From: an uncultured Lachnospiraceae bacterium | GTDB taxonomy: Bacteria > Bacillota > Clostridia > Lachnospirales > Lachnospiraceae | NCBI GenBank assembly: GCA_900549995.1 | Contig: URQQ01000022.1 | Coordinates: 1 to 64,000, forward strand | Reading direction: 5' to 3' | Length of the DNA: 64,000 nucleotides | In this document: positions 8,838 to 17,076 of the stretch, one piece after another | Numbering within the stretch: position 1 is the first letter of the stretch | Layout of the letters: every line of letters begins with the position of its first letter | The notes under the pieces: model-generated | Database searches by the model: none | What the model saw: the letters and a program-made list of their open reading frames with translations, nothing else | Told to the model about the DNA's origin: nothing | Made by a program: the position numbers and the translations under genes

Positions 8838-8843
8838 TATAAT
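8838..8843 (+). promoter_or_regulatory. -10 element before the sugar-binding protein gene
   Basis: A perfect TATAAT lies 50 bases before the ATG. No good -35 is seen at 16-18 bp spacing, which would suit activation by the YesN-like regulator encoded downstream. Confidence 0.45.
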
Positions 8844-8892
8844 TGAATCATAGAGAAAAGAGATGAACGAAAGTTCAAAAGGAGGAAAATTT

Positions 8893-10185
8893 ATGAAGTT
8901 CAAAAAATTTGCAGCATTAGCTCTGGCGATGGCAATGACAGTGACAATGGCAGCCGGATGCGGTTCGAAGAAAGAGGAGTCAAAATCAAAAGATGGAAAG
9001 GTGACATTGAAGACAGTATCCATGTTCGGCGGAACGGATCCCAATGCTCCGATTTACCAGGATATCAACGAGCAGTTTATGAAAGACAATCCGGACATCG
9101 TAATCGAAGATGATTCACAGAAATCAGATGAAGAATGGAAAGCCAAAGTAGCGGCAGACTTTTCAGCAGGGAACGAACCAGATGTCATTAACTTCTTCAC
9201 GGATGCAATTGCAAACTCTATTGTAGCGACAGATAAACTCATGACCATTGAGGATATCAAAAAAGAGTATCCGGAATATGCGGAAGATACAACAGAAGAA
9301 GCAATGGGGCTGGCACAGAATACAGATGGCGTGCAGCGTGCCGTACCTACTACAGGTTACTGGGAAGGACTCTACTGCAACAAAGAATTATTTGATAAAT
9401 ATGGACTGGAACTTCCGACAGACTGGGACTCACTGGAAAAGGCAATCAAGACATTTAAGGAAAATGACATTATACCGGTTGCATGTTCACTGAACAATGT
9501 ACCTCATTACTGGGTTGAGCATCTTCTGTTATCAGCATCTGGTGTGGATGAATATACAAAACTTCCGGAGAAAGCACCGAAGGACTGGATCAGGGGACTT
9601 GAGACATTGAAAACATTAAGAGACATGGGAGCATTTCCGGAAGATACAGACACCGTAGACGACTCTTATGCAGGACAGCTGTTTGAAGATAAGAAAGCGG
9701 CAATGCAGCTTGATGGATCATGGAAAGTTGCAGGATATAAAGATCAGGACAACACAGTCGTAGTGGCATTCCCTGGAATCAAAGATGCGAAAGCAGATAC
9801 AGGTGTGATGATCGGCGGTATTTCTTCAGGTTTCTACATAACGAAAAAAGCATGGGATGACGAAGCAAAACGTGACGCAGCAGTGAAATTTGTCATGGCA
9901 CATACATCAAAAGACGGTGTGACAAAATACTGGGAAGCAGGCGGCGGAATCGGCAAAGCAGCTGTAGATGGAATGCAGCCATTGGAAGATATGACTCCAC
10001 TTGCAAAATGTGCATTTGATCTGAGCAATTCAGCATCACAGACGGTAGCACCTACGGATGCAAGAATGGATCCGGAGGCTTATAAGACAATTATTGCGGG
10101 TGCAGTAGGCGTATCTGCGGGGCAGCAGTCTGCAGAGGATCTTCTGAATCAGGCACTTGAGCTGAACGCAGAGAGATCCAAGTAA
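8893..10185 (+). CDS. Sugar ABC transporter solute-binding lipoprotein (family 1)
   Basis: Extracellular binding protein of a CUT1-type carbohydrate importer, 430 aa. A lysine-rich start, hydrophobic core and lipobox MAAGC put the lipidated Cys at residue 23. The mature protein has the family-1 fold features (SAGNEPDVINFFTDAIAN; DKKAAMQLDGSWKVAGY near 270-290). The ATG at 8893 follows AAAGGAGG; the in-frame ATG at 8863 lacks a ribosome site. Permeases follow, but no ATPase is encoded nearby, so a shared MsmK-like ATPase elsewhere is assumed. The nearby chitobiose phosphorylase suggests an N-acetyl-chitooligosaccharide ligand, which is inference. Confidence 0.88.
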   Translation: MKFKKFAALALAMAMTVTMAAGCGSKKEESKSKDGKVTLKTVSMFGGTDPNAPIYQDINEQFMKDNPDIVIEDDSQKSDEEWKAKVAADFSAGNEPDVINFFTDAIANSIVATDKLMTIEDIKKEYPEYAEDTTEEAMGLAQNTDGVQRAVPTTGYWEGLYCNKELFDKYGLELPTDWDSLEKAIKTFKENDIIPVACSLNNVPHYWVEHLLLSASGVDEYTKLPEKAPKDWIRGLETLKTLRDMGAFPEDTDTVDDSYAGQLFEDKKAAMQLDGSWKVAGYKDQDNTVVVAFPGIKDAKADTGVMIGGISSGFYITKKAWDDEAKRDAAVKFVMAHTSKDGVTKYWEAGGGIGKAAVDGMQPLEDMTPLAKCAFDLSNSASQTVAPTDARMDPEAYKTIIAGAVGVSAGQQSAEDLLNQALELNAERSK

Positions 10186-10201
10186 CAGGCGGATGTTTGA
10201 G

Positions 10202-10233
10202 GGCAGAAAGGACCTTTTCCTTTCTGCCATTTT
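10202..10233 (+). terminator. Intercistronic attenuator after the binding-protein gene
   Basis: GGCAGAAAGGA (10202-10212) pairs perfectly with TCCTTTCTGCC (10218-10228), followed by ATTTTT. Such hairpins between binding-protein and permease genes usually lower permease expression relative to the binding protein. Confidence 0.75.
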
Positions 10234-10278
10234 TAAAGGAAAATTCAGTCGATAGAGGATGTTTGTGAGGTGTAAATT

Positions 10279-11157
10279 ATGTTATATAAGAAAAAATGGC
10301 CGTTATTTGTCTTTCTTGTACCGGGAATTTTGTTTCTTGCAGTCTTTCTGTATATACCATTTATTGAGAATATCAAGAATAGTTTCTACGATATGACGTC
10401 GATCGTAAAGATGCCGGGTCAGGTATGGAAGTTTATCGGACTTGATAACTTTAAGAAGCTTTTTACAGATCCGAATGTGAAAGTTGCTCTTTTAAACTCT
10501 GTAAAAATGATGTTTCTGACGGTGATCTTCGAAGTTGGAATCGCACTGGTACTTGCAATCTTAGTAAGCCAGACAAAGAGGGGACAGCAGTTTTTCCGGA
10601 CCGTATATTTCTTCCCGATCGTCATCGCGGCAACGGCAGTCGGACTGATGTTCAAACTGTTCTACAATTATAACGGCGGTATGATCAACCAGCTTCTGGA
10701 ATCTGTGGGAATGAGCCCGGTGAACTGGCTCGGGCCGAAACTGGCGTTTATTATGGTATGTATACCGACACTTTGGAGTTATGTAGGATTTTACTTTGTC
10801 ATACTGCTGACGGGGCTTACCAATATCTCCGATGATATTTATGAAGCGGCAGCAATCGATGGATGCGGGAAATTTAAACAAGTCTTCTATATTACAGTAC
10901 CGCTGTTAAGAGGTGTCATCTGTACATGTATTACTCTGGCGGTGACAGGAGCACTCAAAGTGTTCGACCTTCCATGGGTGATGGTGCCAAACGGAGCACC
11001 GCAGGGAATGACGCACTTTATGGGAACATATATGTACCAGACAACATTTGGCATGAACAACTTCGATTATGGTTCTACGCTTGCGATTGTGATCGTAGTC
11101 CTTGGTATTGTAGTATCGCAGATTGTCAATAAAGTCTTAAAGGCAGAAGAGTATTAG
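10279..11157 (+). CDS. Sugar ABC transporter permease (MalF/UgpA type)
   Basis: Inner-membrane subunit of a CUT1 importer, 292 aa, with six predicted membrane segments (the first at ~8-28, LFVFLVPGILFLAVFLYIPF). The EAA loop that contacts the ATPase is seen as EAAAIDGCGKFKQVFYITVP around residues 195-214. The start ATG 10279 follows GAGGTG. It is separated by 11 bases from the second permease and by an attenuator hairpin from the binding protein. Confidence 0.92.
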   Translation: MLYKKKWPLFVFLVPGILFLAVFLYIPFIENIKNSFYDMTSIVKMPGQVWKFIGLDNFKKLFTDPNVKVALLNSVKMMFLTVIFEVGIALVLAILVSQTKRGQQFFRTVYFFPIVIAATAVGLMFKLFYNYNGGMINQLLESVGMSPVNWLGPKLAFIMVCIPTLWSYVGFYFVILLTGLTNISDDIYEAAAIDGCGKFKQVFYITVPLLRGVICTCITLAVTGALKVFDLPWVMVPNGAPQGMTHFMGTYMYQTTFGMNNFDYGSTLAIVIVVLGIVVSQIVNKVLKAEEY

Positions 11158-11168
11158 GGGGAAGAAAG

Positions 11169-12002
11169 ATGGCTAAGAAAAAGATAAATATCTGGAAAAT
11201 CATAATTTATGCTCTCCTGATCGCATGGGCGGTTACAACAATTTTCCCATTCCTGTGGGTCATTGTAAATTCATTCAAACCTTCAGCAGAAGTGCTTTCC
11301 AGTTCATTTTCACTTCCGAAGGCATTTACGCTGATGAATTATAAAAATGCGTTCTCGAATCTGAATGTACTTCAGGCTTACAAAACGAGTATCCTGATTT
11401 CAGGAAGTGTTACGATCGGAGTTATGCTTCTTTCCACAATGATGGCATTTGCAATTACGAGATATAATTTTAAGGGGAAGAAATTCCTGAACAATCTGAT
11501 TGTGGCAAGCCTGATGTTCCCGGTATTCTCCACCATTATCCCGGTATTCCGTATTATGGTCTCCTGGAATCTGGTGAACAAGGAAATCGCGGTAATCCTG
11601 CCGCAGATTGCCGGAAACTTGAGCTTTGCAACCATTATTATGATTGGGTTCCTGAAAGAAATTCCGATTGAACTTGAGGAAGCTGCGTATATGGAAGGCG
11701 CAAGCGTATTCAAAGTGTTTACGACAATTATCGTTCCGCTCAGCAAATCATCTTTGTCAACCGTGGGAATCTTCAGTTTCCTCTGGTCATATAATGATCT
11801 GTTCGTGCAGATGATCATGATCCGTGACCGTACAAAATATCCGGTCTGCTCGCTTCTGCAGGAAATCAGTTCCAAGTACGGTACAGATTATGGGTTGATG
11901 GCGGCATCGGTTGCAATTATTGTTGTGCCGGTACTGATTGTATATATACTGCTTCAAAAGAATATCATCAAAGGGTTGACAGCTGGTGCAGTAAAAGGCT
12001 AA
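11169..12002 (+). CDS. Sugar ABC transporter permease (MalG/UgpE type)
   Basis: Second membrane subunit of the same importer, 277 aa and six predicted membrane segments. The N-terminal segment (IIIYALLIAWAVTTIFPFLW) is followed by VNSFKPSAEVL, typical of the MalG branch. The EAA loop reads EEAAYMEGASVFKVFTTIIV near residues 175-194. A GGGGGAAG ribosome site precedes ATG 11169. With the first permease it should form the heterodimeric channel. Confidence 0.92.
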   Translation: MAKKKINIWKIIIYALLIAWAVTTIFPFLWVIVNSFKPSAEVLSSSFSLPKAFTLMNYKNAFSNLNVLQAYKTSILISGSVTIGVMLLSTMMAFAITRYNFKGKKFLNNLIVASLMFPVFSTIIPVFRIMVSWNLVNKEIAVILPQIAGNLSFATIIMIGFLKEIPIELEEAAYMEGASVFKVFTTIIVPLSKSSLSTVGIFSFLWSYNDLFVQMIMIRDRTKYPVCSLLQEISSKYGTDYGLMAASVAIIVVPVLIVYILLQKNIIKGLTAGAVKG

Positions 12003-12099
12003 GATTTTTAAAGAAGGTATGTCTGCGGCAAAAAAATGTATTCTGACTGCCAGATCCTGCAGGCAGTTGAGAGTTTGCCAGGCTTATGAGGAGGCCAAT

Positions 12100-12852
12100 A
12101 TGTATAAAGTTGTGATTATTGATGATGAACCAATTATTGTAGAGGGAATATCGAGAAGTATCCCATGGGAAAAATGGGACTGTGAAGTTGTGGCAACCGC
12201 AAACGACGGAATCGAAGGCCAGGAAGTGATCCGGAAAGAAAAGCCCAATATCATTATTTCCGATATCTCCATGCCAGGACTTGACGGGCTTACGATGGTT
12301 GCCGGCCTGAAATCCGAGTTTGAAAATATGGAGATCAGCATACTCACAGGGTTCCGCGATTTCGATTATGCACAGCAGGCCATCAGGCTTGGCGTCACAC
12401 GGTTTCTTTTAAAGCCGTCCAATATGGATGAACTCGAAGAAGCCGTACAGACGATGGTCAATAATCTGAAGAAAAAACAGATTGAGCCAGACTGTGAGCC
12501 ACAGGAAAAACACGAGACTCACGAAAACACAGCAAGCAGCTTTATTGTAAAAAACGCACTCCAGTATCTGGAAGAAAACTACGACAAAAAAATCACCCTG
12601 TGCGAACTGGCGGAGAAAGTATATGTAAGCCAGTGGCACTTAAGCAAACTGCTAAATAAACATACAGGACAGAATTTTTCCGAAATACTCAATCATATCC
12701 GTATTGAAAAAGCCAAAGAACTTTTGAAAGACCCGGCACTTCGCATCGGAGACATCGCAGAAAAAGTTGGATTCATGGATATGGCCCACTTCTCCCGCGT
12801 ATTTAAAAAAATGTGCAGCATGTCGGCAAATGAATATCGGAATACGATTTGA
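12100..12852 (+). CDS. YesN-type response regulator (REC + AraC HTH)
   Basis: Two-component transcription regulator of 250 aa. The receiver domain (1-120) has the acidic pair in VVIIDDEP, phospho-acceptor Asp55 in IIISDISMPG and Lys in LLKPSN. The C-terminal AraC double HTH lies at about 150-250 (ITLCELAEKVYVSQWHLSKL; IGDIAEKVGFMDMAHFSRVF). The ATG at 12100 is preceded by GAGGAGG; the longer frame from 12019 has no ribosome site. It likely answers to the kinase at 6888 and controls the transporter and the following phosphorylase genes. It is shorter than many YesN proteins because the linker is small. Confidence 0.92.
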   Translation: MYKVVIIDDEPIIVEGISRSIPWEKWDCEVVATANDGIEGQEVIRKEKPNIIISDISMPGLDGLTMVAGLKSEFENMEISILTGFRDFDYAQQAIRLGVTRFLLKPSNMDELEEAVQTMVNNLKKKQIEPDCEPQEKHETHENTASSFIVKNALQYLEENYDKKITLCELAEKVYVSQWHLSKLLNKHTGQNFSEILNHIRIEKAKELLKDPALRIGDIAEKVGFMDMAHFSRVFKKMCSMSANEYRNTI

Positions 12853-12853
12853 A

Positions 12854-13104
12854 GCAATTGGGGACGTAATCCTTTTCAAGAGGATTACGTCCCCAATTGC
12901 GTTTTAACGTGTCCCCAATTGCAAAATAACCTGTCCCTTTTTGCAGAATAAAAAATAATAACCAAATCATCATGGTAAAAGGGGTCCTTTTAGAAGGAAT
13001 CATTGGATAATTTTCCGATAGGGGACAGGTCTAAAGTCATTTGGGGACAGGTTGTTTTATAGTTGGGGACGTAATATACCTTAAAAGGATTACGTCCCCA
13101 ATTC
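12854..13104. repeat. Cluster of GGGGAC-type palindromic elements
   Basis: This 347-base gene-free stretch is packed with related palindromes. The first arms are GCAATTGGGGACGTAATCCT (12854-12873) and its exact complement (12881-12900). A lone GTGTCCCCAATTGC follows (12910-12923). AACCTGTCCC (12928-12937) is the complement of the later GGGGACAGGT copies (13021-13030 and 13043-13052). A final pair, TTGGGGACGTAAT (13063-13075) with GGATTACGTCCCCAATT (13087-13103), repeats the first element. The elements nest, so the whole stretch can fold back on itself. It resembles REP-like repeats mobilised by IS200-type (RAYT) transposases; no transposase is encoded here. Confidence 0.85.
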
Positions 13105-13161
13105 ACCAATTTCAAACAATTATTGCCATGTACAGCAATGTGATTTCGGCGGATGCGGGGC

Positions 13162-13167
13162 TATAAT
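13162..13167 (+). promoter_or_regulatory. -10 element before the chitobiose phosphorylase gene
   Basis: A perfect TATAAT lies 33 bases before ATG 13200, after the palindrome cluster. The -35 position is poor (TGTGAT), which would fit regulator-dependent transcription. Confidence 0.4.
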
Positions 13168-13199
13168 TGGGATAGTGAAAGTAATTGGGAGGTAGAGCG

Positions 13200-15590
13200 A
13201 TGAGATATGGTTATTTTGATAATGAGAGCCGGGAGTATGTGATTGACAGGCTGGATCTTCCGGTGTCGTGGACGAACTATCTTGGCGTGGAGGAATTATG
13301 TGTTGTGGTAAATCATACTGCGGGGGGATATGCGTTTTATAAGTCGCCGGAGTATCACCGGATGACGAGATTCCGGGCAAATGCAGTACCGATGGACCGT
13401 CCGGGGCATTATGTGTACCTGAGGGATGCTGAGGATGGTGACTACTGGAGTGTTTCGTGGCAGCCGGTGGCGAAGTCATTTGATGAGGCAAAATATGAGT
13501 GCCGCCATGGAATGTCGTATACGAAGTACAGCTGTAATTATAAGGGAATCAAGGCGCAGCAGACGTTGGTGGTTCCGCTCGGGGATGCGGTTGAGCTGTG
13601 GGATGTGAAGATTAAAAATGAAGATACGAAGGAGAGGGTGCTGGACGTATTTTCTTATTGTGAGCTTTCTTTCCATCAGATCAATATGGATAACATGAAT
13701 TTTCAGATGAGCATGTATGCGTCGGGTTCTTCCTATGAGGATGGAGTCATTGAGCATGATTTGTTTTACGAAGAGTTTGGATATCAGTATTTCACGGCAG
13801 ATTTTGACCCGGACGGGTTTGATTGTCTGCGGGATAAATTTATCGGTAATTACCGGACAGAGGACAATCCGCTGGCGGTGGAGAGCGGACAGTGCAGCGG
13901 AAGCTTTGAGAAGGGAAATAACCATTGCGGAGCTCTGAAGAAAAGGATCGTATTAAAACCGGGAGAGGAAAAACGGCTTGTATTTATGCTTGGAGAAGGA
14001 AACCGGGCAGTGGGAAAGAAAATCCGTGAGAAATACAAAGACCATGCTGCGGTAGACCGGGTATATCAGGAATTAAAGAATTATTGGGACTGTAAATTTG
14101 ACAAACTGCAGATTCAGACTCCGGATGAAGGTATGAATACATTGATCAATACCTGGACACTTTATCAGGCAGAAATCAATGTGATGTTTTCAAGATTTGC
14201 ATCGTTCATTGAAGTTGGAGGCAGAACCGGACTTGGTTACCGCGATACGGCGCAGGATGCCATGACGATTCCTCACTCAAATCCAGAGAAATGCCGTCAG
14301 AGAATTGTGGAACTTTTAAGGGGACTTGTGTCGGAAGGGTATGGCCTGCATCTGTTCCAGCCGGAATGGTTTGACCCGGATCACGAGGTGAAACCGTTCA
14401 AATCGCCGACAGTTGTCCCGACACCAAATGCGAAAGATATGATTCATGGTCTCGAGGACACCTGTTCCGACGATGCGCTCTGGCTTGTCGCAGCCGTCGC
14501 AGAATATGTAAAAGAGACAGGAGACAAAGCATTTTTGGAGGAAACATTTACATATGCAGACCAGGGAGAAGGTACGGTTTACGAACACCTGACGAGAATC
14601 CTGGATTTCTCTGCCAGACAGGTGGGGGCAAACGGCGTATGTAAAGGACTGCGTGCAGACTGGAATGACTGCCTGAACCTCGGCGGCGGTGAAAGCGCAA
14701 TGGTATCCTTCCTTCATTACTGGGCGATCGAGAATTTCATTGACCTGGCATCAGACCTCGGAAGATCCGAAGATGTGGAAAAATATGTAAGGATTCAGAA
14801 TAAGATCAGGGAAACAGCAGAAAAAGAACTGTGGGATGGAAACTGGTATATCCGCGGAATTACGAAAAATGGCCGTAAAGTAGGAACCAAAGCAGATGAA
14901 GAAGGGAAAATCCATCTGGAGTCAAATGCATGGGCGGTGCTATCCGGTGCGGTGGATGAGGAACACGGAAAAATGGCGCTGGATGCAGTGGAAAAGTACC
15001 TCTATACACCTTACGGACTGATGCTGAATGCGCCGGCATACACAAAGCCCGACGATGACATCGGATTTGTGACAAGAGTCTATCCGGGACTCAAGGAAAA
15101 CGGATCCGTTTTCAGCCATCCAAACCCATGGGTCTGGGCAGCAGAATGCAGGCTTGGAAGAGGCGACCGGGCAGTGAAATATTACGACGCGCTTTGCCCG
15201 TATTACCAGAATGACCATATAGAAGTCCGCGAAGCAGAACCATACTCATACTGCCAGTTCATTATGGGAAAAGACCACAGTGCATATGGAAGGGCAAGAC
15301 ATCCGTTCATGACAGGTTCCGGCGGATGGGCGTACTTTTCGGCGACAAGGTACATTCTCGGAATCAGACCAGAGATGGAAGAGTTGGTGATTGATCCATG
15401 TATTCCGGATCAATGGGATGGATTTACAGCAGTCAGAGAATGGCGGAACGCGAGATTTGAAATCACAGTGAAGAATCCGGATCATGTGATGAAGGGTGTC
15501 CGCAAATGCATGATGGATGGACAGGAAACAGAGAAAATACTTCCGCAGGAAGAAGGAAGTACACATACAATCGAGATTATTATGGGATAG
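13200..15590 (+). CDS. chbP: N,N'-diacetylchitobiose phosphorylase (GH94)
   Basis: Cytosolic inverting phosphorylase of glycoside hydrolase family 94, 796 aa. It would split (GlcNAc)2 with phosphate into GlcNAc and alpha-GlcNAc-1-phosphate. N-terminal beta-sandwich, helical linker, (alpha/alpha)6 barrel and C-terminal jelly-roll fit the length. As I recall the Vibrio chitobiose phosphorylase, the matching blocks are EVGGRTGLGYRDTAQDA, KSPTVVPTP and GLRADWNDCLNLGGGES, with general-acid Asp487 in DWND. These are nearer to it than to cellobiose phosphorylase. ATG 13200 follows GGGAGG. The mutase starts 12 bases downstream, so phosphorolysis and isomerisation are coupled in one operon. A different beta-disaccharide specificity remains possible. 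Confidence 0.85.
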   Translation: MRYGYFDNESREYVIDRLDLPVSWTNYLGVEELCVVVNHTAGGYAFYKSPEYHRMTRFRANAVPMDRPGHYVYLRDAEDGDYWSVSWQPVAKSFDEAKYECRHGMSYTKYSCNYKGIKAQQTLVVPLGDAVELWDVKIKNEDTKERVLDVFSYCELSFHQINMDNMNFQMSMYASGSSYEDGVIEHDLFYEEFGYQYFTADFDPDGFDCLRDKFIGNYRTEDNPLAVESGQCSGSFEKGNNHCGALKKRIVLKPGEEKRLVFMLGEGNRAVGKKIREKYKDHAAVDRVYQELKNYWDCKFDKLQIQTPDEGMNTLINTWTLYQAEINVMFSRFASFIEVGGRTGLGYRDTAQDAMTIPHSNPEKCRQRIVELLRGLVSEGYGLHLFQPEWFDPDHEVKPFKSPTVVPTPNAKDMIHGLEDTCSDDALWLVAAVAEYVKETGDKAFLEETFTYADQGEGTVYEHLTRILDFSARQVGANGVCKGLRADWNDCLNLGGGESAMVSFLHYWAIENFIDLASDLGRSEDVEKYVRIQNKIRETAEKELWDGNWYIRGITKNGRKVGTKADEEGKIHLESNAWAVLSGAVDEEHGKMALDAVEKYLYTPYGLMLNAPAYTKPDDDIGFVTRVYPGLKENGSVFSHPNPWVWAAECRLGRGDRAVKYYDALCPYYQNDHIEVREAEPYSYCQFIMGKDHSAYGRARHPFMTGSGGWAYFSATRYILGIRPEMEELVIDPCIPDQWDGFTAVREWRNARFEITVKNPDHVMKGVRKCMMDGQETEKILPQEEGSTHTIEIIMG

Positions 15591-15602
15591 GGAGGCAAAA
15601 CC

Positions 15603-17033
15603 ATGATTAAATTTGGAACAGGCGGATGGCGTGCAGTCATCGGGGATGAATTTACAAAAGCAAACATTCAGATTCTTGCGAAGGCACTTGTGCTGAAAAT
15701 GAAGGAAGAAGGGGTGGCAGAGAAAGGGACAGTCATTGGATATGACCGCAGATTTCTTGCCAAGGAAGCCGTATTCTGGGCATGCGAAGTGTTTGCGAAG
15801 GAAGGAATCAAAGTACACTTTATCGACCGCTCCTCACCGACACCGCTGATCATGTATTATGTGATGAAACATGACTATCCCTATGGAATGATGGTAACTG
15901 CAAGCCATAATCCGGCGATATACAATGGTATCAAAGTGTTCACAGCAGGCGGACGGGACGCGGACGAAGTCCAGACTGCCGAGATCGAAAGCTATATCAA
16001 AGAAGTGGAAGAGATGTTACGTGCAGGCGGCAGCATCGAGACCATGGATTATGACAGAGCCGTGGAAGAAGGACTGGTTGTTGAGTTTAATCCGATGAAT
16101 GAATATCTTGACAATATTATTACCAACATCAATATGGATGCGATCCGTGACAGACAGCTCCATGTAGTGCTCGATCCGATGTACGGTGTGAGCCAGACAG
16201 CTCTTCGGACACTGCTTTCCATCGCGCGCTGTGATGTAGATGTGATCCACGAAAGACATGATACATTGTTCGGCGGCAAACTGCCGGCACCTTCAGCGCA
16301 TACCCTCCGGAGCCTTCAGAACCATCTGATTGACCGGAAATGTGATATCGGACTTGCGACAGACGGTGACGCCGATAGAATCGGAGTCATTGACGATAAA
16401 GGCAATTTCCTGCATCCGAACGATATTCTCGTATTGCTTTACTATTATCTGCTGAAATACAAAGGATGGAAAGGGGCAGCGGTCCGCAATATCGCGACCA
16501 CCCATACACTTGACCGCGTGGCAGAGGCTTACGGCGAAAAGTGCTATGAAGTCCCGGTTGGATTTAAATATATTTCTGCAAAAATGCAGGAAGTCAATGC
16601 GGTCATCGGAGGAGAATCATCAGGAGGACTTACGGTCAGAGGCCATATCAACGGTAAAGATGGGATTTACGCAGCTGCGCTTCTGGTGGAAATGATTGCA
16701 GTGACAGGGAAAAAACTTTCTGAATTGATGGAAGAAATCCGGGAAGTGTTTGGCGAAATCTACATGGAAGAACGGGATTATAAGTTCAGCCAGGAGAAGA
16801 AAGAGGAAATCCACAAGATTCTGATGGAAGATAAATTACTGCCGGAGATCGGGTATGAGGTCGAAAAGATTTCTTATCTGGACGGATGTAAAGTCTATCT
16901 GAAGAACGGCGGATGGATCATCGCAAGATTCTCAGGGACGGAGCCGCTCCTCCGCATTTTCTGCGAAATGAAGTCAGAAGCCGAGGCACAGGGACTTTGC
17001 AAAGTATTCGAAGATTATTTGAATCTGAAATAG
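15603..17033 (+). CDS. Alpha-D-phosphohexomutase (phosphoglucomutase/phosphomannomutase family)
   Basis: Mutase of 476 aa moving phosphate between C1 and C6 of a hexose. The phosphoserine loop TASHNP has Ser101, the magnesium loop is DGDADR (254-259), the sugar-binding loop GGESSGG lies near residue 337 and the phosphate-binding loop RFSGTEPLLR starts at 442. Directly downstream of the chitobiose phosphorylase, its likely substrate is GlcNAc-1-phosphate, converted to GlcNAc-6-phosphate for deacetylation and glycolysis. That specificity is inferred from context; the motifs alone fit glucose, mannose or GlcNAc phosphates. Confidence 0.88.
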   Translation: MIKFGTGGWRAVIGDEFTKANIQILAKALVLKMKEEGVAEKGTVIGYDRRFLAKEAVFWACEVFAKEGIKVHFIDRSSPTPLIMYYVMKHDYPYGMMVTASHNPAIYNGIKVFTAGGRDADEVQTAEIESYIKEVEEMLRAGGSIETMDYDRAVEEGLVVEFNPMNEYLDNIITNINMDAIRDRQLHVVLDPMYGVSQTALRTLLSIARCDVDVIHERHDTLFGGKLPAPSAHTLRSLQNHLIDRKCDIGLATDGDADRIGVIDDKGNFLHPNDILVLLYYYLLKYKGWKGAAVRNIATTHTLDRVAEAYGEKCYEVPVGFKYISAKMQEVNAVIGGESSGGLTVRGHINGKDGIYAAALLVEMIAVTGKKLSELMEEIREVFGEIYMEERDYKFSQEKKEEIHKILMEDKLLPEIGYEVEKISYLDGCKVYLKNGGWIIARFSGTEPLLRIFCEMKSEAEAQGLCKVFEDYLNLK

Positions 17034-17076
17034 AAAAAACAGGGCATCAGAATTATATTCTGGTGTCCTGTTTTTT
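17034..17076. terminator. Bidirectional terminator between convergent genes
   Basis: A6-CAGGGCATCAGAAT pairs with ATTCTGGTGTCCTG-T6 (two G-T pairs, 3-nt loop). It has A- and T-runs on both sides, so it can end the mutase transcript and the MATE transcript; the MATE stop codon lies inside it. Confidence 0.92.

Noticed and set aside
12019..12099. A 27-residue extension of the response regulator
   Set aside because: Receiver domains start at the MYKVVIIDDE position, and GAGGAGG precedes ATG 12100.
12854..13104. CRISPR array
   Set aside because: The repeats are palindromes of mixed orientation with irregular spacing and no unique spacers of constant length; no cas genes nearby.
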